In this document: in pieces, positions 37,038 through 45,115 of the stretch | How positions within the stretch are numbered: position 1 is the stretch's first letter | How the letters are laid out: each line of letters starts with the position of its first letter | Assembly (NCBI RefSeq): GCF_014207095.1 | Contig: NZ_JACHBG010000010.1 | Location: 62,001-126,000, forward strand | Length of the DNA stretch: 64,000 nucleotides | DNA from: Martinezella lusitana | Lineage (GTDB): Bacteria; Pseudomonadota; Alphaproteobacteria; Rhizobiales; Rhizobiaceae | Direction of reading: 5' to 3' | Notes under the pieces: model-generated | Told to the model about the DNA's origin: nothing | Seen by the model: the letters and a program-made list of their open reading frames with translations, nothing else | The model's database searches: none | Position numbers and translations under genes: made by a program

Positions 37038-37892
37038 TTATGCCGCCACCATCATTGGCGTCAGCGCGTTGAAGTAGGCCTGATCCGGCGTCCGCCGGTC
37101 AAGGGATGAATGTGGGCGTCGGCTATTGTAAAAGGTCAGATACCGACCAATGCCAGCGCGGGCTTCGGACACAGTCTTGTAGGCATGGAGATAGACCTCC
37201 TCGTATTTGATCGACCGCCAGAGCCGTTCGACGAACACGTTGTCCCGCCACGCACCCTTGCCATCCATCGAGATGGCAATCTCAGCCTTCTTCAGCACGG
37301 CGGTGAAGTCGATGGAGGTGAACTGCGATCCCTGGTCGGTGTTGTCGCGACGATGCAAGCATCGCGCTGAGATTTCGGGTTTGCCGTAACGCGCAAGTGC
37401 CTCGTCGACCGCCTCGATACAGAAGTCCGCCTCCATCGTGATTGACAATCGCCACGACAGAACACATCGGCTGAACCAGTCCACGACAGCGCAAAGATAG
37501 ACGAAGCCTCGCGCCATGGGGATATAGGTCAAATCCATGGCCCAGACCTGGTTGGGCCTTGTAACCGCCAGCTTGCGCAGGAGATAAGGGTAAAATTTGT
37601 GCCCTGGCGCGGGTTTAGAGGTATTCGGGCGACGATAGATCGCCTCGATGCCCATCTTCTTCATCAGCGTGGCGACGTGCAGCCGCCCGGCATTCAACCC
37701 TTCTCCTCTCAAAAGCCCCTGCAACATTCGACTTCCGGCAAAAGGGTAGTCGAGATGCAGTTCGTCGATCCGGCGCATCAAAGCCAGATCGCCGTCTGAC
37801 ACTGGACGTGGAGAATAGTAGACGCTGCCACGGCTGAAGCCGAGAAGCTTCGCCTGACGTGCGACCGACAGTTTGTGTGAGCGGTCGATCAT
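37038..37892 (-). CDS. IS3-family transposase OrfB (rve/DDE), with in-frame insertion
   Basis: A 284-residue integrase-core transposase. It has an HTH_21 region (RRIDELHLDYPFAGSRML) and the DDE residues in MDLTYIPM, NTDQGSQFTS and FVERLWRS. Between GKPEI and NTDQG it carries about nine extra residues (SARCLHRRD) encoded by a stretch with a short inverted repeat (CGATGC-AA-GCATCG). Relatives run directly from GKPEI to the catalytic Asp, so this copy may be inactive. The start overlaps orfA by four bases. Confidence 0.85.
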   Translation of the reverse strand: MIDRSHKLSVARQAKLLGFSRGSVYYSPRPVSDGDLALMRRIDELHLDYPFAGSRMLQGLLRGEGLNAGRLHVATLMKKMGIEAIYRRPNTSKPAPGHKFYPYLLRKLAVTRPNQVWAMDLTYIPMARGFVYLCAVVDWFSRCVLSWRLSITMEADFCIEAVDEALARYGKPEISARCLHRRDNTDQGSQFTSIDFTAVLKKAEIAISMDGKGAWRDNVFVERLWRSIKYEEVYLHAYKTVSEARAGIGRYLTFYNSRRPHSSLDRRTPDQAYFNALTPMMVAA

Positions 37893-38200
37893 TTCTTCCC
37901 GCCCAGCAATCCCGCCTTGCCGAGCGCTCCTGATAAAAAATCGTTCTCCAGTGTCAGTTCGCCGATCTTGGCGTGCAGTGTTTTGACATCGACGGTCGGA
38001 CCCGCCGGTTCCGCCTTCGCTTCATCACCGAAAACGCCTGTCGCTCCCTCAAGGAGCTGGTCTTTCCATTGTTTGATCTGGTTGGCATGCACATCGAACT
38101 GCTGGGACAATTCCACCAGCGTCTGTTCGCCTCTGATCGCGGCGAGCGCCACCTTTGCCTTGAAAGCCGGGCTGTGGTTCCGGCGCGGTCGTCTCGTCAT
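37889..38200 (-). CDS. IS3-family transposase OrfA
   Basis: A 103-residue HTH_Tnp_1 protein (RRNHSPAFKAKVALAAIRGE, LSQQFDVHANQIKQWKDQLL) with a leucine-rich C-terminal helix for pairing with OrfB. ATG 38200 has AGGAG just upstream. It binds the element's ends. Confidence 0.88.
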   Translation of the reverse strand: MTRRPRRNHSPAFKAKVALAAIRGEQTLVELSQQFDVHANQIKQWKDQLLEGATGVFGDEAKAEPAGPTVDVKTLHAKIGELTLENDFLSGALGKAGLLGGKK

Positions 38201-38262
38201 GGTATCTCCTGTTCCCGGCATCTAAGCCGAAGTCAGGCAGAAATTCCACTTATCCCCGCTGT

Positions 38263-38889
38263 TCAAATTTCCCGAGCCAGCTCTGCCATGATCGGGGCGA
38301 AAAGCTCTAAACACTCCTTGACCCGTCGATCCACCTCTTTGTCTGAAAACTTATATGGTTGCTCCAGTCCCAATGCAGCTCGTCGAAGGGGCTCACCGAT
38401 TAGCCAAGCAAGCATTGCGCGGGCCACCGTCTCCAACTTTGCCGGTTCCAGCTTGCATTCAGCCTGCAAACACACGACAAGAGAGCGGACGCCTTGCTCG
38501 ATCCCGTTCTCGCCATAGACATGTCCAAGCTGCGCCCGCGCTTCGGGGTCCGAGACGATCATCCGGAAAAGCGACACCGCGTCGCGCGATAGGGCGACCC
38601 TGTGAATGCGTGTGAGTAGGCTTGGGATTGCAGTAACGCGAGGTTCGCCTTGCAACTGCTGGGCCGAATAGCTTTCGGTCCATGAGGCTACGATTTCGCC
38701 GACGAGTTCCTCTCGGTTTGAGACCAGAGAATAGATCGTCTTCTTCGCAAAGCCCCCAGCTTTTGCTACCGCATCGATGGAAAATCGCGCGAAGCCTCCG
38801 TCAAGCAAGACTTCCGTAGCCACACCGACGAGATGGGCTCTCAGAGCCGCTCTATCTTGAGCAGGACGTCCTCGCGCTCTCTTTTCCAA
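38263..38889 (-). CDS. TetR-family regulator of the DAPG-hydrolase-like gene
   Basis: A 208-residue TetR protein. The HTH is ATEVLLDGGFARFSIDAVAK and GFAKKTIYSLVSNREELV. It starts at TTG 38889 with AGGAG eight bases upstream. The last ~7 residues and stop (AELAREI) lie within the IS3 terminal repeat, so its original C-terminus may have been replaced. It is divergent from the hydrolase gene across a 39-bp palindrome. In Pseudomonas, the DAPG hydrolase gene phlG is likewise controlled by a TetR protein, PhlH. Confidence 0.85.
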   Translation of the reverse strand: MEKRARGRPAQDRAALRAHLVGVATEVLLDGGFARFSIDAVAKAGGFAKKTIYSLVSNREELVGEIVASWTESYSAQQLQGEPRVTAIPSLLTRIHRVALSRDAVSLFRMIVSDPEARAQLGHVYGENGIEQGVRSLVVCLQAECKLEPAKLETVARAMLAWLIGEPLRRAALGLEQPYKFSDKEVDRRVKECLELFAPIMAELAREI

Positions 38890-38929
38890 TCAAACCACTC
38901 CTTGACCCAAGTCTACGACGGGTCTAGCA

Positions 38930-38968
38930 CTTCCATTTAGGAAACGATAGTCGTTTCCTAAATGGAAG
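38930..38968. promoter_or_regulatory. 39-bp perfect palindrome, TetR operator
   Basis: CTTCCATTTAGGAAACGA, a three-base TAG spacer, and the exact reverse complement of the first arm. It lies between the TetR start (38889) and the hydrolase start (38979). The size suits two stacked TetR dimers or one extended site; in RNA it would form an 18-bp hairpin just before the hydrolase SD. Confidence 0.85.
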
Positions 38969-38978
38969 GAAGTAGGTT

Positions 38979-39662
38979 TTGGAAATCGATCTCGAAGTCG
39001 CGTTGCCTAAAGCACTATTGCGCTCTCATCCGATCCCACTGGAAATGGGGGTGGAACGCCTCGCTTCAGGAACACTTGTCGTCGCCTGCCGCACGGTCAT
39101 GCACGGGTGCACCGGCCAGATGTTTGACTGGTGGTTCAAGTATTTTGAGACCGAAGAGCACCTTCTCTGGTGGCACCCTAACGATCACAAGCGCCACTTC
39201 GGATGGGACGAGAACTGGAAGAAGGGTAAGAACTACATCGGAGCGACGATCCGCGCTGCGGAATCGCTCGGCGAAATCCCCCCGGTGGTGGCGACGATCA
39301 AGTTCCTTGAGCCGAACGATTACTTCGGACAGGTAGCGCTCACCGAAGCGCTGGACCGACGCGATGTCTCTTCCGTGGTTTATGCTGGCATCGGCTTTGG
39401 TGACAGGGTCGTTCTCGATCCTGCTGGCGTTCCCATCACTGGCCGGATGATGCATGTTACGAGAGATACACCGGACGGGCTGGTGTTGCGGAGCAGGTTC
39501 GCGCTTGGTCTTGATGCCGCCCAAACGGGGCACGAGGTGCCGGATGAGATCGGCCTTGGCCTTATGAGGCATTGCCACTCGGAATTCAGCTACCTGGCGA
39601 AGGTGCTTCCCTCGCTCTATTACGGTGACACGGCCAATCAGCGACCGGCCGACAATTGGTAA
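38979..39662 (+). CDS. 2,4-diacetylphloroglucinol hydrolase-like protein (PhlG family)
   Basis: A 227-residue protein of the DAPG-hydrolase family: GQMFDWWFKYFETEE and WWHPNDHKRHFGWD hold the His/Glu set that binds zinc in PhlG, with another His in MRHCHSEF. PhlG cuts a C-C bond of the antifungal 2,4-diacetylphloroglucinol, giving the less toxic mono-acetyl compound. TTG 38979 is the start; AAGGAAG lies about seven bases before it. Divergent from a TetR gene, as in the Pseudomonas phlH-phlG pair. Resistance to, or use of, a related acylphenol is inferred. Confidence 0.78.
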   Translation: MEIDLEVALPKALLRSHPIPLEMGVERLASGTLVVACRTVMHGCTGQMFDWWFKYFETEEHLLWWHPNDHKRHFGWDENWKKGKNYIGATIRAAESLGEIPPVVATIKFLEPNDYFGQVALTEALDRRDVSSVVYAGIGFGDRVVLDPAGVPITGRMMHVTRDTPDGLVLRSRFALGLDAAQTGHEVPDEIGLGLMRHCHSEFSYLAKVLPSLYYGDTANQRPADNW

Positions 39663-39733
39663 GCAAGTCGGCATCGAGCCCGTGAATCTAGGCGGCTCAA
39701 GGAGCCGCCTTCAGTATATCGGGCAACTAACCC

Positions 39734-40051
39734 TCAGAGCCCTTTGACGTATCCATGCCAATACGGATAATCTGATCCACGGACGGCTCCTTCGTTTGAG
39801 ATCGTTAACAGCTCACTCTGGCACATTTCGATGCCGTTCGGGGGCCGTCCAACCCAACACTTGTCGCCGAGCCTGCCCACCGATCGCTTGCGGATATCAT
39901 TGGCGAAATGTCCGCCGAATTTCTCCGCCCATTCCGAGACGGTCTGGAATGAGATGTTGATGCCGCGCTCCGCCAACATATCCTCGATGTCACGGAAACA
40001 GCCTCGGTCAAGGCCGTTCTCAACGCAGCGAGCAACAGCTGATGAGATCAA
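39734..40051 (-). pseudogene. IS6-family transposase remnant
   Basis: The leftward frame includes DIEDMLAERGINISFQTVSE, AEKFGGHFANDIRKRSVG and RLGDKCW, matching the N-terminal third of IS6 transposases such as the intact copy at 41076-41777. The DDE catalytic core is absent and both flanks are unrelated. Confidence 0.75.
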
Positions 40052-40228
40052 AAGCGCACGATCCCCCGTTTGCCAAAGGCGGCGCTACCGAGACATCCTC
40101 TAAATCGCGCAGGTGCCGATCGTCGCCTGAGTATCCCCAATCAGGAACTATGGACCGACGTGCCCACGCCGTTATTGAAGAGCAGGGATCAGGGTGGTAA
40201 AGCGATTGCAATCGACGCGGAGAATATC

Positions 40229-40615
40229 ATGAAGAACGAAGCGACAGGCACTTTTGACGTGAAACTCGCGCCGGTCGGCGGTGGTGAAGGCCCGATTGGA
40301 AGCATGTCGATCAACAAGACCTTTCACGGCGATCTGCAAGGCACCAGCGTCGGCCAAATGCTTGCGTTCCGCAGCAGCGTTGAGGGCTCGGCCGGCTATG
40401 TCGCGATGGAACGCGTAACTGCCAGCCTCAACGGTCGGCAGGGTACTTTCACCCTCCAGCATAGTGGGCTGATGGATAAAGGCGCGCAATCGCTGACGGT
40501 CGCCGTCGTGCCGGACTCCGCTACGGAAGGACTGACGGGGCTGGCGGGGACTATGAACATCGTAGTCACCTCGGGGCAGCACGATTATCAGTTCCGCTAC
40601 ACGTTGCCGGATTAA
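40229..40615 (+). CDS. DUF3224 family protein
   Basis: A 128-residue soluble beta-rich protein (MKNEATGTFDVKLAPV, GPIGSMSINKTFHGDL, GQMLAFRSSVEGSAGYVAME, FTLQHSGLM) that fits DUF3224. ATG 40229 has GGAG six bases upstream. The family has an allene-oxide-cyclase-like barrel and no established role. It sits alone between transposon remnants, so it was probably carried in with them. Confidence 0.82.
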   Translation: MKNEATGTFDVKLAPVGGGEGPIGSMSINKTFHGDLQGTSVGQMLAFRSSVEGSAGYVAMERVTASLNGRQGTFTLQHSGLMDKGAQSLTVAVVPDSATEGLTGLAGTMNIVVTSGQHDYQFRYTLPD

Positions 40616-40720
40616 GCGATCGCGAGCCACCTCAGCAAAGACAAGGGGACATGTTGCACCCAAGAGGGCGCGGGACGCGAAGATGCGTAGGATTCCGACG
40701 CCGTCATTTGCAAGCGTCAG

Positions 40721-41018
40721 TCAGGCTGGCGAACCGGGCCCAATTCCGACCACCTTCATCATGGCCATCAAACAGCGCATTGCGGCGTTTATGGCCAGGC
40801 GGTGGATGGTTTTTTCCACCAAGTTAGAGTCGATATCGACGCATCCGTCATCCTGTGGTTCGTCGACGGAATTCCGCCGTGCCCTGCATGATCTTGTCCA
40901 AAAGAGCATCTATCGCCCAGAAACGCTCCTGATAATCAAATGTCACCGCACGGCTTTCGATGTCTTCTATGGTGCCGAGGCGCTGATGATAAAGCTTCGC
41001 CAGTTTGGGATAACCCAT
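40721..41018 (-). pseudogene. IS66-family transposase remnant
   Basis: Two leftward frames join into a piece of IS66 TnpC. The upstream part (41018 to about 40850) reads YHQRLGTIEDIESRAV and ERFWAIDALLDKIM. After a frameshift comes DDGCVDIDSNLVEKTIHRLA, the conserved region with the last catalytic Glu. It ends against the left end of the IS6 element at 41020, which probably cut it. Confidence 0.6.
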
Positions 41019-41019
41019 G

Positions 41020-41835
41020 GGCTCCGGGCATCGTCAACTTAACGAAGCGTGGATTTGAATGTGGGATGCTCGGCCATGACAGACCGAGATCCTCTTTACT
41101 GCCGCCATCGTTTTCCAGCCGAAATCATCGCCCACGCCGTGTGGCTGTATTACCGGTTTCCGCTCAGCCTGCGTATGGTCGAGGACATGCTGGCGGCGCG
41201 GGGGATCATCGTTTCACATCAAACGATCCGGCTGGGGGCAGAGAAGTTCGGCCGCACCTTCGCCAACCAGATCCGTCAACGTTCATGCGGCCAACTCGGC
41301 GATAAATGGCATCTCGACGAGGCCGTCATTTCGATCGGTGGCAAAAAGCACTGGCTGTGGCACGCCGTTGATCAGGACGGATTTGTGCTGGAAGTTCTCG
41401 TGCAAAGCCGCCGCAATGCCGGTGCAGCCAAGCGGCTGATGCGCAAGCTGCTGAAGAGCCAGGGCCGTGCGCCACGCGTAGTGGTGACGGACAAGCTCCG
41501 ATCCTATGACGCCGCAAAACGAGAGATCATGCCGGGCATCGAGCATCGATCCCACAAAGGCCTTAACAATCGAGCGGAGAACTCCCATCAGCCCATCCGA
41601 CGACGTGAGCGGATCATGAAGCGCTTCAAGTCACGGCGACAGTTGCAGCGTTTCGTCTCCATTCACGATCCGATTGCCAACCTCTTCCACATCCCTCGTC
41701 ACGACATTTCCGCCAACCACCATCGCGAACTGCGCGCCGCAGCCATACACATGTGGGCGGAAATCGCCCGCACGTAATCGGCATGGCAAGCCGGGAGGCA
41801 TCCCGTCGCCTAAACGACGTTAACTTTACAGTGCC
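41020..41835 (+). mobile_element. IS6-family insertion sequence
   Basis: An 816-bp element around a complete transposase. The right end (reverse complement) begins GGCACTGTAAAGTTAACG and the left end GGCTCCGGGCATCG followed by TCAACTTAACG, giving imperfect inverted repeats with a small length difference. No 8-bp target duplication was found, which fits recombination between copies after insertion. Confidence 0.7.
41076..41777 (+). CDS. IS6-family transposase
   Basis: A 233-residue DDE transposase, full length for IS6. DDE residues fall in WHLDEAVI, VVTDKLRSY and NRAENSHQP. It starts with YCRHRFPAEIIAHAVWLYYR. All key residues are intact, so the copy may be active. It lies just upstream of the SMR promoter, whose own elements begin 29 bp beyond the IS end. 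Confidence 0.9.
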   Translation: MTDRDPLYCRHRFPAEIIAHAVWLYYRFPLSLRMVEDMLAARGIIVSHQTIRLGAEKFGRTFANQIRQRSCGQLGDKWHLDEAVISIGGKKHWLWHAVDQDGFVLEVLVQSRRNAGAAKRLMRKLLKSQGRAPRVVVTDKLRSYDAAKREIMPGIEHRSHKGLNNRAENSHQPIRRRERIMKRFKSRRQLQRFVSIHDPIANLFHIPRHDISANHHRELRAAAIHMWAEIART

Positions 41836-41863
41836 CATGCGACCAATTTCGGGCATATAGTTA

Positions 41864-41924
41864 TTTGTACATGCAAATAGATTGACACTCCGCGCGTCGG
41901 CATTATATTGCATGTACATACATG
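41864..41924 (+). promoter_or_regulatory. SMR operon promoter with two MarR boxes
   Basis: TTGACA (41882-41887) and TATATT (41904-41909) are 16 bp apart, a strong sigma-70 promoter. TTTGTACATGCAAA (41864-41877) lies just before the -35. TTGCATGTACATACATG (41908-41924) overlaps the -10 end. The second site shares its core, reversed, with the first and recurs before the marR gene at 43277. Confidence 0.75.
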
Positions 41925-42018
41925 AAATAGTGAGAATGATGACGACCCTTAACATAGCTATCAGCCGATCCGTAGCCTCGGCTGTTACAGACCACCCCAG
42001 CAACGAAAGGACACCCTA

Positions 42019-42339
42019 ATGAGCTGGCTCTATCTTGGCATCGCCGTGATCTTTGAGATCGCGGTGGCAATCAGCGCAGGCAATGCAAAAGGTTTCACGA
42101 AAATTGGCTGGACCATCGCCACCCTCTTCAGCGGCGCAATCGCCACCTACTTCCTGAGCCTTGCACTTCTCACCTTCGACGTTGGCGTCGGCTACGCCAT
42201 CTGGACTTCCGTTGCAGGCGTCGGGATCGCCATTTTGGGCGCGCTGTTCTTCGGACAGAGACTGAACTGGAAAAAGGCGCTCGGTATAGCCCTCGTCATC
42301 GGTGGCGTCGTCGGCCTGCGGCTCAGCGGTGCAGCATAA
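42019..42339 (+). CDS. Small multidrug resistance (SMR) protein, paired subunit 1
   Basis: A 106-residue protein with four transmembrane helices. Glu14 (IFEIAVAIS) is the conserved proton/substrate residue; GVGYAIWTSVAGVGIAILG is the SMR signature. SD AAAGGA lies eight bases before ATG 42019. With the next gene it forms a two-gene SMR pair. SMR pairs export cations or guanidinium-like compounds; the substrate here is unknown. Confidence 0.9.
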   Translation: MSWLYLGIAVIFEIAVAISAGNAKGFTKIGWTIATLFSGAIATYFLSLALLTFDVGVGYAIWTSVAGVGIAILGALFFGQRLNWKKALGIALVIGGVVGLRLSGAA

Positions 42340-42386
42340 GGCACCGCCCTCCCCCTCAATCCCATCTCACCTGAAAGGAAACCAAA

Positions 42387-42755
42387 GTGACAACCATGGA
42401 CCACAAATCCCAAAGCGGCGGACGCGCATGGATCATGCTGCTGCTCGCCAGCGCCTTTGAAGTCGGCTACGCGCTCAGCGTCGGGGGCAGCCAAGCCTTC
42501 ACCGTCTTGAGCTGGTCAGCCGCGGCGCTCATTTTCTTCCTGCTGACGCTCTATTTTCTAAGCTCGGCGCTGCGAACCATCGATGTCGGGATCGGCTATG
42601 CAGTATGGGCCGGCATCGGCTCGGTCGGCGCCGCCGTTCTCGGTAGCGTCCTGCTGCATCAACCCCTGACGCTCTATCAAGGTTTCTGGCTGGCGGTAAT
42701 CATCGCCGGTGTCGTCTGGCTGAAGCTCGCCGATAGCGCAAAACTGAAGGGGTAA
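42387..42755 (+). CDS. SMR protein, paired subunit 2
   Basis: A 122-residue four-helix protein with Glu in ASAFEVGYALSVGG and the signature GIGYAVWAGIGSVGAAVLG. It begins at GTG 42387 after AAGGA, or at ATG 42396. The N-terminus is about 15 residues longer than subunit 1. Five bases separate its stop from the deaminase gene. Confidence 0.9.
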   Translation: MTTMDHKSQSGGRAWIMLLLASAFEVGYALSVGGSQAFTVLSWSAAALIFFLLTLYFLSSALRTIDVGIGYAVWAGIGSVGAAVLGSVLLHQPLTLYQGFWLAVIIAGVVWLKLADSAKLKG

Positions 42756-42760
42756 ACCTG

Positions 42761-43249
42761 ATGACCGCGGATGCTTTACCCCGCTACAAGCAACTCATGG
42801 AGGAGACCGTCGCCTTCTCCGTGGATCATGTCCACGACGGCGGTATTCCATTCACTGCTCTCGTCATCGATCAGGCTGGTGCGATCGTCGGACGTGGCGT
42901 CAATCGCGTCCGGGAACTTTACGATCCAACCGCCCATGCGGAAGTCGAGGCGATACGTGATGCTTGCCGTGCACATGGTGCAACCCATCTCCACGGTGCA
43001 ACGCTACTGGCATCAGGCGAGCCTTGCGCGATGTGTTACATGAGCGCGCTCTATGCAGGTATCTCGCAAGTCTTCTTCTTCGCGGTCGACCGTGATGAGG
43101 CTGCAGCACAAGGCTTCGATTATCGCAGCACCTACAGTCTCTTCGCCAACGATCCGCAAACCTGGCGGTCGCCGATGGTAAGTAAACTCGCGGTCTCGGA
43201 GGGACTAGGCCCCTTTTTGGCGTTCCGCTCCGGGCCAAGCAGATCGTAA
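42761..43249 (+). CDS. Nucleoside/guanine deaminase-like protein
   Basis: A 162-residue zinc deaminase of the CDA fold. HAEVEAIRDAC gives the zinc His and catalytic Glu; PCAMCYMSALYAG gives the two zinc Cys. DPTAHAEV is more like guanine deaminase and TadA than cytidine deaminase. It is the third gene of the SMR operon, so it may act on the compound exported by the pair. Confidence 0.85.
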   Translation: MTADALPRYKQLMEETVAFSVDHVHDGGIPFTALVIDQAGAIVGRGVNRVRELYDPTAHAEVEAIRDACRAHGATHLHGATLLASGEPCAMCYMSALYAGISQVFFFAVDRDEAAAQGFDYRSTYSLFANDPQTWRSPMVSKLAVSEGLGPFLAFRSGPSRS

Positions 43250-43276
43250 CAGCGCGGACTCCCCTTGAGTCAGTGC

Positions 43277-43292
43277 TTGCATGGACATACAT
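43277..43292. promoter_or_regulatory. MarR box before marR
   Basis: TTGCATGGACATACAT differs by one base from the same span of the site at 41908. It lies 45 bp before the regulator's ATG, suggesting autoregulation. Confidence 0.65.
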
Positions 43293-43337
43293 ACGAAGGA
43301 AGTCCGGCTGACAAGTCAACAGGAGTCCGTGCCGATC

Positions 43338-43748
43338 ATGTCAAAGCGAAGCGATTCATGGCTCAAGCTCATTCATGTGATAGCCAATATCGAAACTGAC
43401 CTGGGAAAGGTCCTGCAGGACAAGCACGGGCTTGGCCTATCGGACTACAGGGCGATCGAGGTCTTGTCTCGTTCACCCAGTTGCGAGCTGCGGATGCAGG
43501 AACTGGCCTCGCATCTGCGCCTGAACCAAAGCTCGGTCTCGCGGATGGTGGAACGCTTGGAGCGGAGCGAGCTAACCGTCCGCGATCTTTGCCCGGACGA
43601 CAAGCGCGGCGTTTACACGGTCTTGACCGACAAGGGACGCTTGCGCCTCGAAAGCGCGCAGCCTGACTATGAGGCGGCTTTGAAGGTTGCCCTCAAAGAG
43701 CATGGTTGCGAGGAGTTACTGGCCAGCAGATTCACGCAGATAAGCTAG
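43338..43748 (+). CDS. MarR-family regulator
   Basis: A 136-residue winged-helix regulator (MQELASHLRLNQSSVSRMVE, then the wing CPDDKRGVYTVLTDKG). ATG 43338 was chosen: AGGAG lies 12 bases upstream. An ATG at 43281 in the same frame sits inside the operator and is unlikely. It follows the SMR-deaminase operon and shares its boxes. Confidence 0.87.
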   Translation: MSKRSDSWLKLIHVIANIETDLGKVLQDKHGLGLSDYRAIEVLSRSPSCELRMQELASHLRLNQSSVSRMVERLERSELTVRDLCPDDKRGVYTVLTDKGRLRLESAQPDYEAALKVALKEHGCEELLASRFTQIS

Positions 43749-43792
43749 GGAGCACCGGGCATTGGCGCGTGCAATGAAGGCGCCGATCCCTA

Positions 43793-45115
43793 TCAAGGAC
43801 CAATCGCAGCCAACAGCTTTTCGACACCTGCTGCCCAACCCAGAAGCCGTCGGTCCGATCCATTGCGCGCCATCAAGGTCAGTCCTGCTGGCAAGGAAAG
43901 TTGGGGCAAGGGAATCGAGATGGCAGTTAAGTCGAATTGATTTGCAATCTGCGTGTTTCTCAGGAGGAGAGCCTCCGTTTGCTCTGCAAAGGCTATGTCA
44001 GCAATGATATGGTCGATACGAGGCGCAAAGATTGGAGCCGTTGGCATCACGAGCGCATCGACGCATGTCAGACGATGATCCATTTCCGCGATCAATTCGC
44101 TACGCGTGCGCATCATCCGCAAATAGGCCCAGGCAGGAAAATTCAGCCGACGCCTCAATGGTTCGGAGACGCGCGGATTAACAGGCCCGATACCGGCCTG
44201 GAGCCAATCGGCATGAATTTCGGCCGCCTCAACAGAGGCAATGGACGCTTCGCTGGTCGCCGCACGCATCCGCTCGAGGACGTCATCGATATCGAATTCC
44301 GAAACCAACGCGCCATTCTTCCGCAACAGGTCCAGAGCATTTTCCAGGGCCGCCGCGATTTCGCCGTGAACATCACTCAGCAAGTATCCCTTTGGCACCC
44401 CTACTCGGATACCCTCCAAAGGAAGTGCAGTCACCGCATTTGCTATTTCCCCTGCCATGATAGCGTCCGCGTATGCGCACTCGGCAACTGAACGTGCAAT
44501 CGGGCCAATAGAATCGAGCGACGGCGACAGCGGAAAGGCACCATCGCTTGGAATGCGTCGAGCCGTCGGTTTGAAACCGACAACGCCATTCAATGCCGCG
44601 GGAATGCGAACGGAGCCGCCAGTGTCCGACCCTATTGCTATATCGCTGGTACCTTCGGCCACGGACACGGCCGCACCAGAAGATGAACCTCCCGGAATAA
44701 GCTCCGGATTGCAGGCATTGGCGGCCGTACCGTAGTGTGGATTGACTCCAGTGGTGGTGAAACAGAATTCGTCGAGATTTGTTTTACCAAGGATAATGGC
44801 CCCGGCTCTCCGCAGGCGCTGGACCACCAAGGCATCCATTTGAGCAGGCTGAGCATCACGCCGGATAACCGAACCGGCCAGCGTAGGCTCGCCAGCGACG
44901 TCAAAAATATCCTTGATCGATATGATCGTACCGTCGAGAGGTCCCAAGAGCGCATTTGAGTGGCGACGGCGATCCGAAGCGTCGGCGGCAGCGCGCGCCT
45001 CCTTGTGATAGACCTTCAGGAACGTATGCTCGCTGCTGCTCCGATCCTCCAACAGCGCCAAAATCCGCTCTAACCGGCTGCGCGAAGTTGTCGTTGCATT
45101 CTGGTCATCAATCAT
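43793..45115 (-). CDS. Amidase (amidase signature family)
   Basis: A 440-residue amidase. The catalytic lysine lies in IISIKDIFD, and the two serines in GGSSSGAAVSV and GSDTGGSVRIPA, the Ser-cisSer-Lys triad of the family. It hydrolyses an amide or carbamate to acid and ammonia in the cytoplasm. GatA resemblance is general; without gatB/gatC nearby, a catabolic amidase is more likely. ATG 45115 has GGGAG 12 bases upstream; GTG 45133 is an option. It follows, on the same strand, an amino acid ABC operon and a terminator. Confidence 0.87.
   Translation of the reverse strand: MIDDQNATTTSRSRLERILALLEDRSSSEHTFLKVYHKEARAAADASDRRRHSNALLGPLDGTIISIKDIFDVAGEPTLAGSVIRRDAQPAQMDALVVQRLRRAGAIILGKTNLDEFCFTTTGVNPHYGTAANACNPELIPGGSSSGAAVSVAEGTSDIAIGSDTGGSVRIPAALNGVVGFKPTARRIPSDGAFPLSPSLDSIGPIARSVAECAYADAIMAGEIANAVTALPLEGIRVGVPKGYLLSDVHGEIAAALENALDLLRKNGALVSEFDIDDVLERMRAATSEASIASVEAAEIHADWLQAGIGPVNPRVSEPLRRRLNFPAWAYLRMMRTRSELIAEMDHRLTCVDALVMPTAPIFAPRIDHIIADIAFAEQTEALLLRNTQIANQFDLTAISIPLPQLSLPAGLTLMARNGSDRRLLGWAAGVEKLLAAIGP

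Larger units (their letters stand above)
36977..38284 (-). mobile_element. IS3-family insertion sequence
   Basis: The two transposase frames are bounded by inverted repeats. AGAGCTGGCTCGG-n6-TGAACAG at 36977-37002 has its reverse complement at 38259-38284, with only the six central bases unlike; inside, TAAGTGGA follows at both ends. No target duplication was seen. The right end supplies the final codons and stop of the neighbouring TetR gene (38263-38889). If the outer repeat is not part of the element, the tips are TGAACAG at 36996 and 38265. Confidence 0.75.

Noticed and set aside
36977..38284. Larger composite transposon between the IS3 and IS6 elements
   Set aside because: The elements belong to different families and no matching outer ends or duplications were found.
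41011..41845. Target-site duplication around the IS6 element
   Set aside because: The eight bases on either side do not match.
41925..42018. Guanidine riboswitch before the SMR genes
   Set aside because: The leader is short and I saw none of the conserved ACGR-type loops; the MarR boxes explain control.
43281..43337. Earlier ATG for marR
   Set aside because: It lies within the MarR box and has no SD; ATG 43338 has AGGAG upstream.
43793..45115. GatA subunit of tRNA amidotransferase
   Set aside because: No gatB or gatC nearby, and the setting with an amino acid importer fits a catabolic amidase better.
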